Shown: in pieces, positions 10,143-23,233 of the stretch
Position numbering within the stretch: the stretch's first letter is position 1
How the letters are laid out: each line of letters starts with the position of its first letter
Assembly: GCA_914767715.1 (NCBI GenBank)
Contig: OU612072.1
Span: 13,456,001-13,516,000 of the forward strand
Origin: Membranipora membranacea
Lineage: Eukaryota > Bryozoa > Gymnolaemata > Cheilostomatida > Membraniporidae
Direction of reading: 5' to 3'
Length of the DNA stretch: 60,000 nt
The notes under the pieces: model-generated
Databases searched by the model: none
Told to the model about the DNA's origin: nothing
The model's input: only the letters and a program-made list of their open reading frames with translations
Translations under genes and position numbers: made by a program

Positions 10143-13100
10143 CAGCATAAATAGGCAATGTTCGTGGTTGCAGTGACGGGTATCGCCGCCTTAGGGTAAC
10201 CCTCTCAAAGTCCTCTACATTGTAAGTGATTGTAGGAAACTCATTAGTATTTATGAAGGTTACTTAAGAAATGAATGATACCATCGAGTTGTGCTCCCTT
10301 GACAAGAGAGGGGACAACCACAATGTCTTGTAGTCCACGAGCAAGCATCATTTATTGGCCTAGAATGCAAACGTCCTTAATGATAAAATTGAAATGAAAT
10401 TACGTTTTCCCCATGATACAATCACAAGTTAAAATTTACATTATTTTGTCTCATGTTTATAAATGTTAATTAATTCTCATTGAATTGAATTGAAATTATT
10501 GAAACTTTGCATTGTCTCATATAAGAAAAGTCAACACTAAATGCCAATTATCTCAGCTTAAGAAATTATCTTTTAGGACGCTTGCATTCTAACCCAGCAA
10601 TCAGTCATTGACTTCAGTAAACTGAAGATAGTCGGGTGACTAAGAGTCAGTCTGCACTGAAAATTCATATATTAATGTGAGAAGCAAATTGGCCTATGTT
10701 TACAACAAATTGCTCAGGCTCTTCTCTTTTTTGGTTGGATCATCGATTCTTGTCAAATTTAGGGTTCTTTTATTCCATTGTAAGATTCTGTCAACAATTA
10801 TGTATGCTGTGTGCAGCAGCTGACAATGTCAACATAATGTTCAGGTGATTACAACATATGAATTAACGTCAACCAGACTAGCCTTACTAAAGTTTCAAAT
10901 TATTTAATGAATTGCATGACCGCATTGAGGATATGCTGAAATACTTGGGCACTGCGCATTAGTTCTCTTGAATTGTGCACAACATAACAAAACAGCCAAA
11001 TAACTTGTATTTTTGGGCATCTTGTGTTTGATTTGTAGCTCTATAGCTTTCTAAAGGAGTACAGTAAGTAGATATTTGCCAACTCCCTTTGTCTCTTTCT
11101 TAATCAAGACGTAAAGTAAAACCGAAAACAAAAATTTGGATATAATATAACCTTGTTGTTTAAGATGAGGTTTATGCTGTCCAGTTCTTTGCAAAGTTGA
11201 AATCCTTGGTATAATGATGTTTATGTTATTACCCCTCTTGGTGGCAATGGAACTGGTGTCTGTGGGTATTGATGGTTGCCACAACAAAATAAATGGTTCA
11301 GAGTTGTTGATGCTGTCAATTTACAGTCAAATGAAATTGCAACCTAAAGCAGAAAAAGTAAAATTTGCATAAATGGTTTAATGGTTGACAATTGACATGT
11401 GACATTGACAATGGGAATGGTGTAGGAAAAGTATGTGCTGGTGCTTGAAAATTCCTGCGGCACTCACTGTCACTTCTTTGAATGTTAAGCTTTGAATTTG
11501 GAGAATAATGCTGGCAATTAAAATGGCAGGCTGATATTCGCGATGCCAACGGCTATCGAGTAGGATGATATATTGTGGCTATGGGAAAGGTTTTGCAGTA
11601 TTTGCAAAAGTTGTGCGCAGAATAGAATATTCAAAAGATTTGAGTAATGAGACTATTTTCTGGCAACAAAACTGGCATGTCGGTATCTGACAAGAAATGA
11701 CTCTTGACTTATGTATCGAGCAAAAGGATTTAGCAATAGCCTTTAAACCATCATCAAATACAAATTACTGCTAATTTTTTTTATTCCTGTTCCAGTGACA
11801 CTTATTGCAGGTTGCTTGCAGCAAAAAAGCTTGTATCCTCTCATGGAAATCACTCTGTATTGACTACTTTACAAGCTTGTGTCCCGCTGTACTATTCATT
11901 TTTTGTCTTTCTTTGCGTCAGTATTGAACCAAATGGAGCATAGTGCATATAGGTATAGAGGTTTTGTTTAAATGTTTGGTTATTTAAATCTGTGAGAATG
12001 AATACCGCGAATTTGACTCTGCCATTAACTGATAAAAATAGCCTTTACTCATTCTCTGATCACTCCCTTCTTAATAGAATGCAATGCCATCGAATCATCT
12101 TTTTGTTGTGTTTTATCATGCTCTGGTGAGCATTTCAAACAGTTTGGCTTCTTATTAATTTAGACAAATCTGAAGACCTTTATGAAATTCGAAACTTGAG
12201 TATGACAGAGCAGTCAAATGTTTTTCTGTCTTAAAGGATAAGGAGAGTGTGGCTGCTTCACGGCGGCTTAGATCCTTTGCCATTCACTGGGAGTTGTGCC
12301 TAATTGGCCATAGCTGCATGGCTTTGTGCGGTACCGGGCTATTGTGTTGTGTGTCCAATTATCTGCACTGATGGATTAATTTGGCGAGCAAATTCCTCAA
12401 GCCTTTAGTTGCCCTGTGAGCCTTGGTGTTTGAGGTTTTCCTCACAGGTTCAGTAAACTTGAGTTGTATAAACTTGAACTATATTTATCTATTTTTCTGG
12501 GCAAAGGTAATATTTGGGGATTTACTAAAGGAGCAAAAAGGTATGTTATAAATTAAATTCTGTTTTCTGTAGGTTAAAATAATTCGACTCCAAGTTCACT
12601 TGACTTAATATCTCTTTTATTTCTCGGTACATTCAAAACTAATTAATAGGGTTTAGATTTGTGTTTATTTGATCTTTGAGTATATTGTTCCTTATAGTTT
12701 GCGTTAAATTGAATAGTTAATTATTGACGGCATTTTTATTGAACGAGGCACATTTTTATGCACCACATTAATTGCACCATTTTCTTTTCCAGTTTCACGG
12801 AACCTTCGGTGACTAAAATAAAACCTTTGATCCTGTGATACCATCAGTAATCTCTAAAATCTAATGTAAAATAATCAAGAAGCCTTGTGGTCCAGAACAG
12901 GGAGATGTATCCCACACAATCTAAAATGTATGTTTCACATGGAAACAACATTGAAAGTTGGTAAGCATAGGATCAAACACACTGGCACCACACTCTGAGA
13001 TTGTAATCGTTGTAATCGAATGTCATAGACAATATATATATATAGTCTCTTTAGTTTTATTGTTATCAATATGTATGTTAATTCAATGACATTGATTGAT

Positions 13101-13593
13101 GATATAATGAAGAATTTGTGCAAATTTTCAGTGAAACGTCTCTTATATTTTTTACATCTTTTTAGTTACTTCGGACTCGTTTTATCCCAGTTCCTAGAAA
13201 AAAACAAAGTTACCATATTATGACAATTTCAAAAAACCTTGTAACATTCTATTTTACTTATCCTATCAATAAGATTAGAGTAGATTAGATAAGCAAATAT
13301 AAGACATTAAGGTCATGAAATTTAACTTTAGATTTAGTTTGAATCGAGCTTGATGCTCATGAGAATCACCAATAGTACTTGGTCACGTTTTTGTTCTACT
13401 TTCAGGTCAGCAATAAGTTTTAGAGTTGTCAGCCTGGATCAAATTTGACAATATATCCCTCATGCCAATAACTGCTGTGATGGGCAATAGGACCAGATTG
13501 TTAGAAATCTAAATGGGTAGGAATGGTCGCCAGCGATTTTTAGCTGGGCTGTGATGACTTGTTAGATAGAGAATCGGAATGTGACAGACTTAC
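10143..13593. other. Long stretch without supported gene
   Basis: About 3.4 kb of AT-rich sequence on both strands. I found no exon with convincing junctions, no RNA gene and no repeat with clear ends. A TA-repeat lies at about 13031-13042. Confidence 0.45.
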
Positions 13594-14510
13594 CGCCGTT
13601 GCTGCATTTTGGACATCGTACGCATCTTAACCCCCCCTAAATGAAGGAGCTGCAATGAAATGAGTGTACAGAAAGTTAGCTCTTGTGAGGATGTATCTAA
13701 ATGACCTTGGCAACCAGTTTTAGTTTCAATCATAGGCATTTGGCAGTTGCCATTGTCTGCAGGAACTATTTGAAGAGAACCACTAAATTTTCATAAAGCG
13801 TACCAAAACATTATAGCTTGTAGAAAGAACGATCATTACATAAATCCTGGTTGGCGTGCAATGTTTGCAAAAGCAGCAAGACTGGACATGGCAGGTTGTT
13901 TTCAACAGGCATGCATACTCAATTTTGGATTTAATGTCACAAGAAAACTGGGCATTAATATATATATCATGCTTTCCATGTACGATAACCAAAAAAATGT
14001 AGCTATTGCTGATGGATGCTTTGGGTCGGCAATCAAGCAGTGAACAGAACAGTAATAAAATTAAAAAGAGAAAAATTTGTACTCACGTGGTGTGCATATT
14101 GGACATCCTACGCATGTTAAACCGTCATGTATGAAGGTGCTGCAATGAAATGAGTGTACAAAATTTTAGCTTATGGAAGACTGCGGCCAAATTATCTTGC
14201 AAACTGCTTAAGTTTCAATCGATAGAAATTGACAGTTGCTATTGTCTGCAGAAACTCTTTGGAAGCCAATCCAATTTTTGAAAAGTGTATCAAAATTTAA
14301 CAGCAGTGCCTGTTGGCGTGTAATGTTTGCCAAAGCAACTAGACTGGACATGGTAGGCTGTTTTCCACAGGCATACGTATTCACTTTTGGATGTATGTCA
14401 CAAGAAAACTAGGCATCATCTTTATCTCATGCGTTCCTGTATGATCACCAGAAAAGTGTAGCAATTGCTGGCGAATGCTTTGAGTTGGCAATCAATAACA
14501 GTACAATTAG
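13594..14510 (-). repeat. Tandem duplication of exon 3 and its intron
   Basis: Two diverged copies at an offset of ~493 bp (13594 versus 14087) each contain the small Cys exon plus about 370 bp of flanking intron. Shared intronic words include GAGTGTACA, TTGTCTGCAG, GACTGGACATGG and TGTCACAAGAAAACT. This is exon duplication by local tandem copying. Confidence 0.8.
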
Positions 14511-14857
14511 TTACCCAATGAACTAAGTGAATAATTGTAACTCACGTTTTTGTCTCACACTTAGAAGTTCCACCACAATACAAAGGAGGGCATTCACCTT
14601 CACACTAGATAATGAGAAGATAACCAACTATTGATTGTCAATATGATGATAATGCTGCTTCACAACACAAGCAATCATTTCAGGTAATCTTGTTTCCAAT
14701 TCAGTGCTATATAAAATATAATCTTTTAATTTGTTTTTTACACAAACGATACAAATCTAAGTCAGGATCATAAAACACGCAGTATGACAGAAAATCTTAC
14801 CTTGTCCGCTAAAAAGAATATTGCCAGGCAAAGTAGAGAAGCTATGAATTTCCACAT
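13594..14857 (-). CDS. Small cysteine-rich secreted protein, 3' end unresolved
   Basis: Minus-strand exons: 14857-14801 (signal peptide MWKFIASLLCLAIFFLADK, phase 0), 14604-14546 (CEGECPPLYCGGTSKCETK, phase 2) and 14139-14087 (GLTCVGCPICTP, phase 1). Splice sites are canonical (GTAAGA, GTGAGT, GTGAGT). Seven cysteines fall in about 35 mature residues, suggesting a disulfide-rich secreted peptide; I cannot name the family. A second version of exon 3 lies at 13649-13594 with acceptor and GTAAGT donor intact. It reads RCVRCPKCSNG in the homologous frame but has a TAG (ATT TAG) before those cysteines. A further 3' exon is needed after exon 3 and was not identified, so the stop is unknown. Confidence 0.5.
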
Positions 14858-15144
14858 GACTGCAACGAATGATGTTCTAACCTTGCTAACACTGTCTTAA
14901 ATACGAGATACATCCGATATCCCTGAATGGTCCTGAAATGTTACAAGGAAATAATAATTGCCAATGAATCATCATGAATGTCTCCCGTATCCTCTTATTA
15001 TTGACGAACAATAGATTCAAAATAGGATATGGCCTCTATTATTTGAGTCATTGTCATTCAAAGAGGTGAAAGACAAGTTGTTGTTCTGCCCATTCTGACG
15101 TCCATTGAAAGTTGATTGCAGGAGTTTACAGAAAAATGTTCTAA

Positions 15145-15230
15145 AGAGAACGTTGCCAGGCAAAGTGAAGAAGCTCTGAATTTCAACATGACTGCAACAA
15201 ATGATGTTCTAACCCTGCCTACATCTACTT
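15145..15230 (-). pseudogene. Duplicate of signal-peptide exon
   Basis: This segment repeats the region of the signal exon at 14857 and its 5' flank. Shared words include TTGCCAGGCAAAGT, GAAGCT, ATGACTGCAAC and AATGATGTTCTAACC. On the minus strand it reads an ATG followed by LKFRASSLCLA, but no GT donor is kept in the right place and several hydrophobic residues are changed. It is probably a decayed paralogue. Confidence 0.6.
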
Positions 15231-15934
15231 CAATATGACATTCAACTACTATAAGTTAACACAGACCTACATTGGACCCACAGAGATCACAAGTGTTGGC
15301 TAATCATAATTCTTGTTTCCTTCTTCCTTTACTTAAAATAGGAAATAGATAAAATTGAGGATTTCCCCTCCAAATCTTTGGATTGCCTCATCAAACTAAT
15401 ATTTTGACAAGCACTTTAAACTTCATATAACTGTCACAAACAGGAGCTTCATTGCAAACGGTCTCAAAGCAACAAGGAAAAGTATGTGTCAAACTATCTT
15501 TAATAACAACACTTTATCTAAGCAATTAAGTGTTATCAGGAATTAATGTTAATGAGCATCATGTTTCAGGGAAACAACAATAAATAAGTCTTTTAGTTGA
15601 AGGCATCAGAACCCGGCAACAAATGTCAAACAAAGATTCTTCATTATTATTATGATCATTATTATAACTTGTTTGTGGGAATTATCAATTTATAGCCTTC
15701 TAATTATTGTGAGGAAATGTGTGGTGAAACCTGGAAGCTGTAGCCCGCGGTGTATATTGAGTATTAATAGTTTCACTGGAGGCTTGTGGCACCCTGTTTT
15801 GTAGAAATTACAACATAAAAACCTTTATGACATTTTCAAGGTCGTCCCAACTCAAAATTTTGGTGTTGGCAATCTATGTCCAAAATAAAGGACGTCTACA
15901 GAGAGAGTACTAACTATGATTTAACATCATAGCT

Positions 15935-16351
15935 GTCTGCGCCAATTTCCTCTCAGATTGTAGGCAGGTCATAGCACACAAACATTCCCAGTTGTCAGTG
16001 GGCTGCAGTGGGATTCAATTCAAACCCACTCCTTTAAACTCTTTTGCATACTGCATCCCACCCACAAGCCAATGCTGAGACCAATGGTCAGCGCGATCTG
16101 GAGTTACAGTCAAACCCATAGCTATCTCAATAGAGATGAAGGCTTTGATTTCATCAGCGTTGTTTCACGCCAAATTTTCTTCTACTGTTAGGTAACAACG
16201 GCTGATGACTGTCTAGCCACTGTTGAGCATACAAATTAGTGTGAGTAGCGATGAGCTGAAAAAGTTCGATGGGAAAAAATCGAGAGAAAAGATCATACGG
16301 AGACATATTTGGGTCTTCATGGATCAGCTTACACTTATTGTTGGGATGTTG
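15935..16351 (-). repeat. SINE-like repeat, copy A
   Basis: On the minus strand this carries a GGGTTTGAATTGAATCC stretch resembling a tRNA B box, then CTGCAG, then a core ending GCCTACAATCTGAGAGG and AATTGGCGC (about 15981-15939). The whole ~410 bp is repeated at 22851-23231 and is part of the larger A/B duplicated block. Confidence 0.6.
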
Positions 16352-16372
16352 GGGGAGCCAGGAGATTCCTAT

Positions 16373-17721
16373 TTACAAACCATCCTAAGTCAGCATCAAC
16401 TATATAGATAAATGAATCATATGACTGCCCCCTACCAAAGCTAAGTTCAGACGCAAGCTCTTGATAGAATTTCAGCATTTGACTTGGGCAAAGTGATGCA
16501 ACAGCATTTATACAAGTAGTGTGGTATGATAAAATCAAATATGCAGAGACGAGCACAAGCAAATACGATTACCCAGAATTTATATGTCGTATAGCTAAAC
16601 AAAAAAAGATGATATTGCACATAGTTACCTGAGCGATTGGCGGTGAAATAGCTAGATCTGATAGCAAAGAAGGCATCGGCCTAGGGGCCGGAACCGGAGG
16701 CTGTAAGAACAAAACATCATAGTTTTAAAATATTTATAACTATAATGGTTCCAAGCATTGGCCTTCGCTAAGGCCCTCATGTCTCTGTAAATATTGAGAG
16801 GAACAGTTGAACTCAGAGTTCAAATTTATTTATGTCGTACAATAAACCATGGGTGGATACCTTTTTTCTGAAAAAAGGCCATATTTTGTGCAGGCTCAAA
16901 TCAAGAGGATGCAATACATTTTCATTGATAACATTGGAACAGGGGTCACAATTTTATTCATAAAAACTGTGGCATGTCGCAAGAAACATCAGCTCAACAA
17001 ATGACTGGTTTATCTAATCTTCTCAGGTTGTGTGAGGTCATGCTACCTCATGTTTTCATTTGGTTAGGTACATATCCGTTTTCCTTGTGTTTCATGTGTA
17101 TGACAAAGAGAGGAATTTTTGCAAAAGTGTGTGAAATGAGAGGCAATCAACGTCCAAAGGTAATCGTTCTGGATTATTTTGGAAAAAAGCGCTGGAAAAA
17201 TAGTTGGCACCAGTACAGTTTGAATATTTTGTGTAGAATGGCTTGGGAAGCTTAGCTACATGTTTAATACAGCATGGCCACTATCACAGAGCGCTATGCA
17301 TATTTGGATATCCACATAACAAAATGGGAATATATGTGTAATAAATTTTACAGGCCTAAGGCCACAGTAGATGCAATAGATTACCAATAAGGCTGCGCCG
17401 TCAAAAGGCCCCAGGTCGCCAACAGCTACACTAAATGCACTAAAGCAATACATAGGGCATGTGACTAATGATGTTTTACAAGTTATGTCTGAGCGCCTTT
17501 ACCATTTTTTTAGACACCCACTAAATGTTACAGATGTCTCACAGTGGCGAAATAAATTAAACAAAATGAAAAATGCCCTATGTGATCAAAGTGGTTCGGT
17601 AGGAAACAATAGCCTTGTCACATGGCCACTGCTTTTGGTTTTTTGGGTTTTGTGCCTACGGAAGAGAGCAAAAGTCAAAGCTCAAAGTTAAGATTAGAGC
17701 TAAAATGGCAGAAGACAACTT
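16373..17721. repeat. Duplicated block, copy A
   Basis: About 1.35 kb closely matching 26551-27850 (copy B). Identity appears above 90% by eye, with a ~60-bp indel near 16725-16785. It includes a 72-nt exon at 16700-16629 but none of the other exons of the copy-B gene, and no upstream signal exon beyond 17721. The open frames inside are present in both copies but are interrupted differently, so I treat them as non-coding. Confidence 0.8.
16629..16700 (-). pseudogene. Orphan Pro-rich exon (copy A)
   Basis: A 72-nt phase-0 exon with acceptor TTACAG and donor GTAACT encodes PPVPAPRPMPSLLSDLA and ISPPIAQ. It is almost identical to the exon at 26887-26816 of the copy-B gene (R/S and A/T changes only). 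Here no partner exons remain nearby, so it is most likely a stranded fragment. Confidence 0.6.
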
Positions 17722-18631
17722 CTCAGCAGTAAAGTCGAGATGACATGATCTGTTTTGCTTCAGAATTGCAATTATTGAGACTGAGTGTAAAATTTGGACG
17801 TTCTTTTTTGGTTTGAATTTTCCAAACCAAGTGATCATTTTGTCATGTTATTCTATTTATTCAGACAAATCTCTTGAAACAGGGAATTGAGGGAATTGAA
17901 AGGAATGGCTTGACTAGTAATCATTGATGACGTCTTTGGTAAAAATTTGGCCCGATTTCAGCAAACGGACCAAAGCAGAACACGACCTCTACAGGATATC
18001 GTCATTGTGCAGCTATTGTAGTACCCATAGTCACACAAGGGAGCCCTGACATCCTCAACCACTCCTTTAAAGAACAACTGAGATCCAATGATGAATTTTA
18101 AGTGGGTGACCTTGGCAAAAATAATGCAGTGTCATCTAACATAGAGATTTGAAGCTGAAATGACGTCGATCATTGTATCCTGACGTTGATAAAAGTCACA
18201 ACAATAGATATTTTTATGACATTTTATGTAATCATTTTCAATTGGTTTGATTAGCCCTTGAATTTTGATCTGTTTAAATAATAGAATATAATAAAAAATG
18301 ACAGCTTCTTCCATGACACTTCATCCCTGACACCAAATTTCATTGCATTTGATAGAGTACACATATATATCTACACAACTTCATTTTATTTTGTTTGTAA
18401 TAGGAATTACTATTTTTGGATTCACTTGTCATACGAAATATGACGCAAGATTTTGGTTAACCAAATAAGGTTAGCAAATGCAGTTTTACAGCGGTGATAA
18501 AGGGAAGTCACTCTGAAAAATATAACATAACATACATATAATACATACAATATAACCATTCATAGTTTTAAAGAAAATTCTCATGAAATATACCAATAAC
18601 TATATTCTATTATTTTTTGTTTACATAACAG
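17722..18631. other. Intergenic, no gene seen
   Basis: AT-rich non-coding sequence between the duplicated block and a candidate exon at 18632. No exon or repeat boundary could be supported. Confidence 0.4.
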
Positions 18632-18740
18632 TTTTGACACATACAAAGCCTTCAACGAAGTACTTTATGCACACAAATCAACACCAGACAAGTTTTACAT
18701 CCTCTGTCGTGTGCTTTTTCCTGATGGCGAGTTGGAGTAA
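18632..18740 (+). CDS. Candidate terminal exon, unknown
   Basis: After an acceptor (CATAACAG), phase-2 reading gives FDTYKAFNEVLYAHKSTP, then DKFYILCRVLFPDGELE and TAA. Composition is protein-like (balanced charged and aromatic residues), unlike surrounding random frames. No upstream exon was found, so it may be a gene relic or the last exon of a gene whose other exons I missed. Family unknown. Confidence 0.35.
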
Positions 18741-20846
18741 TGAGTCATGTTAAAATCCTTATAACAATTGGGCTAACATGTTACAGATTGTCTCCCATTT
18801 TACCAGCAATTGAGAATATTTATCTCTACAGTAACAAACCTTCCTGCAGGCCTTCCTGCGCCCCTGTTGCCGCCCCCTCCCCGAGCCTCTGTTGCACCCT
18901 CATTGCAACATAATAGTACCAACACAACCCTTGCCCCACCATTTTACAAGTCATAGGTACAGCCATGCTGCAGATCGGCATCATAGAAATACATCTTGTT
19001 ATGCTTGGTTTGTCCTGCTTGCTTGAGTATCGTTCCATTACTGCATTTAGATAGAGAAGAGGCCCAGTATATGTGGTGATTGATTTAAGGTAAGGCCACA
19101 CGTTCTCATGCAAATTTCTACTTATTCTTGCACATTTAATTTCGTACTAATGTCAACCCGCCACACATGATTCTCATCTCCGAAAATTGTATGATCGCAA
19201 TCCTCCGGTGCCAATAGGAACCATAGGCCTAACAGTGATATGAAATAAAAAGACGTATACCAAGGAGAAGCTGTTACTCGTTGTTTATACCAACCGCTCA
19301 GTGATTCAGCTTCTATGTATGCCTCAACCATCTCCTAGTAATTGTTTCAATTTGATACTCATAATTCACTGTATCCCTTCCCCTCTTACTCCAGGTCCAA
19401 AATTGAATGAGAAACTCTACATATCGATCATCCACTCCATCTTTTTACCAAAGTTGCGTTTGCATAGATATGACCTTGACTCTTCAATCACAACAGGCAG
19501 CCACTCAGATAGCATTTTGTGCAAATTTATACTATATGGTTACGTGCATACAACGTTCCACAAATTGTGGGAATCCCAATCCGAACAAAAGTTTACGCGA
19601 AATTTACTCCTAATTGTGAGAAAACAACCCCATGTGACTTCACTTTTAGACAGATTTTTCTTTTGGTTCTACTAACAAGAAAATTCGGTGACAAGTTTAT
19701 GACATGGCGGTCTAGAGCCCTATATGTTTCAACTCTGGCTTAAGATGCTTGCTATTGACTTGTGTTAAGTGCAGATGAGAAGTCCCAAAAAGCAAACATC
19801 ACATATAGCATACGAGGCATTCTATTCTATAAAGTAAGTGACACTTTCAGGACCTGTATTGGGTAAACTGGCTTGCTCTGTATGCAACTATTTGCCATGG
19901 GTAGTGGTTAGTGATGTATTGCTATAGAAGAATTTGGAAAGACACATTGTGATGGTGTGACGTGTTTCAATTCCTTATTTTGCCAGACTGTTGTGGTTTC
20001 CCATAGTTTTACAAGTTTGGCAAGCATTCATTATTCCCTCCATAATAAACAAAATATGATTTTCCGCAAAATACCAATAATAACTAGCTTAAATTATTAA
20101 GTACGCTGTGTCTTATTATGAACAAAAGGATATTATTTTTTGTTTCTTAATCTTTTTAATTCAATATAATTCTGACTCTCTGGAATCACAGATGACTCCC
20201 TCTCTTTTATTTCCATGACTCAGATCTCTTTGTTGATTACAATTTAGAAAGGGGGGGGGGTCGGACAAAAGGGGTGGCAAGAGTCTATGTTGGTCTCTGT
20301 CAGCAACAACCCTTTATTAAATTAATTGAAGATGACCTCTTAGGCAAGACACAAAGAACGTTTTTGACGCAGTAAATCTTAAAGCTTCAGCTGTGTTCAA
20401 AGGCAATCACAAAGTTCCCATGCATTGATTGGAACTCAAAATGAAGTGAACCCCTCACCATCTGAAATGGGATGCTTTAAAAAAATTCAATAAGGTCTAC
20501 CGCAGTCGGGAATTGAACCAATCTTTGATGCTATCCACCGTGCTCGGCCCTAATCTAACGAAGGCACACAAACCAATACGCAACTAAATTGAACCGATGC
20601 TTTGGCCATGATTCCATAGCTCCTCAAGTCAATGTGAACACAATGAATGGGAACTTAGTGAATGTCAAAGATTGCTGACGCACGTTAAATTAGACTGGTA
20701 CTTCAAAACATTACCAAACAATATGATAGCGACACTGTGACTTAGATTAAATGATTTACACCAAGACTTATGATAGCATCAAAGAGAGAACTGCTTTCTT
20801 AGCTTTGTCAAATTCACTAAAATATATTCTTATTTGCGTCTTTTAG
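18741..20846. other. Intergenic, scattered ORFs only
   Basis: No supported exon. A G-run lies near 20250-20260. Near 20470-20540 the minus strand has GGTTCAATTCCCG, like a tRNA B box, but no full cloverleaf. Overlapping open frames at 19301-19743 lack splice context. Confidence 0.4.
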
Positions 20847-20912
20847 GTAGTTGATACATCCGCCATCACCAGAACGGACGAGCTGCTCAAGTACTTCACT
20901 ATTCCCTTCTGA
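20847..20912 (+). CDS. Candidate terminal exon with polyA signal
   Basis: An acceptor (GTCTTTTAG) is followed by a phase-0 frame VVDTSAITRTDELLKYFTIPF and TGA. AATAAA follows at 20978-20983, a normal 3'-UTR distance. It could be the end of the gene that owns the exon at 18632, but that exon has its own stop, so the two cannot both be constitutive. No family recognised. Confidence 0.45.
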   Translation, partial: VVDTSAITRTDELLKYFTIPF

Positions 20913-20977
20913 CCTAAGAATATTATGATGAATTCCCTTGAACACATCATTTTCTATCATAAATTTAGCTACAAAAC

Positions 20978-20983
20978 AATAAA
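20978..20983 (+). terminator. Polyadenylation signal AATAAA
   Basis: AATAAA lies 66 bases after the stop of the terminal exon at 20847-20912. It supports that exon as a real 3' end. Confidence 0.4.
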
Positions 20984-22850
20984 ACTTCATCTAAGAACCC
21001 ACAGTGATTTTATTTATGAGACCTGAAGTTGTATTGAGTACAAGGGCTGCCCCGGCAGGGGGCCGTCAGATTTGGGGGCACGAGTCTAGGGGGCTCCGAC
21101 TAGCTACACAGTAATGATGACAGACCATTTGATTGAAAACCACATCATGAGTAATTGTTGAAGTGCGTTTTTTCAGGTTAGTCATTATTGTCAAACATGT
21201 GCTGGGGTATCCAGCGGGACGGTCATAACCTGGCCATAATGCCATGTCAAAATACCATCAGGAAAAAATGCGCAGAGAGCATGATATGCCAATGCCAAAA
21301 TTCATGGAAAATAATACCATATATCGTAACTACACTGTACAATATACCAAGTCCCAAATAAAAGTTCGGGAAAACACCAGTTGTTGCAAGAGTCAAGAGC
21401 CCAGTGGAATCAAAGTCAGGTTGAACATAACACCATTCAGGACAACAAGCTATATCCAGCGCCATTTCCATAAGTGTAAAAAGTTTAGTCAACATAGGTT
21501 TATGACTGTCAGTTTCTAAGTGACAGTAACAGTGAAAAAGACTGTCATTTTATAGTCTGGGTTTACATCCAAATTGCAATAATACTAACTGTAAGAGACA
21601 GAGCACATATTAGATCCATATTTGTAGGGTCGGATTATCGCCTACCCAGTATACATGTGTATTATATATATCATGATGATTTACAGATTAATGAGTATGG
21701 TAAGGGATACAGGTTAATTTGAAATAGTCTTTGTTAAAGCCCCAAATAATATAATGTAGAAACCTACCCAATAGGCCTACCAAGATTATTCACTGGCTAT
21801 TGTTTTGGAATCGGCCAAGCCATAGATGGACATGTCAGGTACATAAATTTTACTAATTTTATGTGTCTTTTTACGCCCTATCGGGCCTGTCAAAGAGATC
21901 AACACTCTTGTATGACAATCCAGTTCATGTAGGGTCTTCATGATGGTACCAGGAAATTTAAAAGTTTCAGGTTGCAGATAACTCCACACAATTACAAATC
22001 AAAACCTGTCAGCCAATCAAAACAAAACACAAGCATCTGGGTCCATTTATAAGGGTACAATAATAGTGATACATGAGCAGATAACACCACAGAAGCAATA
22101 ACTAACATAACCAATAACGCAGACATTGTGAGGGCACTAAACCTCTATGCGGCACACTGAGCTGTTACTAGGGCGAATTGACGAGACTTTTAATTGTACA
22201 CCAGCATCTTTATAGCTCTCTCAAACAGAACACACGTAACGGAGTAAAAACTATCTCATATATAGTACTACCAAAAAGATGTAAAAACAGGACATCATAT
22301 GATATCAATGAATTGCAAAAACTAGGTAATAGCAAAGCACAATTAATTGGCTCACACTCATCAAGACGGCAAAGCGTAATCACACACACACCAGGACACA
22401 GCCCATTATTTGGTCATTGTTATTGTAATAAATGTCTATTAAAATGTCATTATTTCTGCCATTGGAAGTGAATAAGAAATGATTATTATTATATGGCATT
22501 TCCAGTGACAGCCAGAACGGTCACCGTCAGGACCTGATACATGACAGGTCATGGCTGTTACAACAAGGCCTCATTGTTGGCCTGAATCCCAGGCTACTAT
22601 TATGCACCAATTAGCTTCTTGTTTCTCAGCACAGACTTAGGAAAACTAACAAACTAACTAACTAACTGGGCCTTCCATGGTTGAGATTGCAACAAAAATC
22701 ATATCATTTATTTGATTTGGAGTATTGTGTCTAGAGGCTGAAGTAACCTTATAGGAAGTTAATTAAATGTTGGTCAAAAATGTTATTGCAATTCTTAAGA
22801 ATGGGCAGCAACATAGTGGTAGTGAGGGCCATAGGGGTTAGGCCGCCAAT
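20984..22850. other. Intergenic, no gene seen
   Basis: No supported exon. A short CTAACTAA run is present near 22650. Open frames of 60-97 codons overlap on opposite strands without splice sites. Confidence 0.4.
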
Positions 22851-23231
22851 GTCTGCGCCAATTTCCTCTCAGCTTGTAGGCATGCGTAGCACACAAACAT
22901 GTCCCGGTAGTCAGTGGGCTGCAGTTGGATTCAATTCAAACCCACGCCTTTCAACTATTTTACATACTGCATCCGACCCACAAGCCAATGCTGAGACCAA
23001 TGGTCATCGCGATCTGCAGTTACAGTCAAACCCATAGCTATCTCAATAGAGATGAAGGCTTTAATTGTTGGGTAACAACGGCTGATGACTGTCCAGCCAC
23101 TGCTGAGCATACAAAGTAGTGTGAGTAGCGATGGTCTGAAAGAGTTCGTTGGGAAAAAATTGGGAGAAATCATACGGAGACATATTTGGTTCTTCATGGA
23201 TCAGCTTACACTCATTATTGGGGATGTTGCA
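22851..23231 (-). repeat. SINE-like repeat, copy B left part
   Basis: Matches 15935-16351 almost throughout, with an internal ~40-bp deletion relative to copy A. It ends at GGGGATGTTG, exactly where the satellite array begins. In copy A the next block follows within about 20 bp. Confidence 0.75.
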
Positions 23232-23233
23232 GG

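Noticed and set aside
13861-14043. 60-codon plus-strand frame inside the exon duplication
   Set aside because: The paralogous stretch at ~14320-14510 is interrupted by stops and indels, so no coding constraint is visible.
16974-17255. 93-codon frame conserved in both duplicated blocks (also 27103-27384)
   Set aside because: Conservation follows from the recent duplication; it has no upstream splice or promoter context and lies in an intron of the minus-strand gene in copy B.
19301-19743. Three overlapping plus-strand frames
   Set aside because: No splice sites, initiation context or protein-like composition; likely chance.
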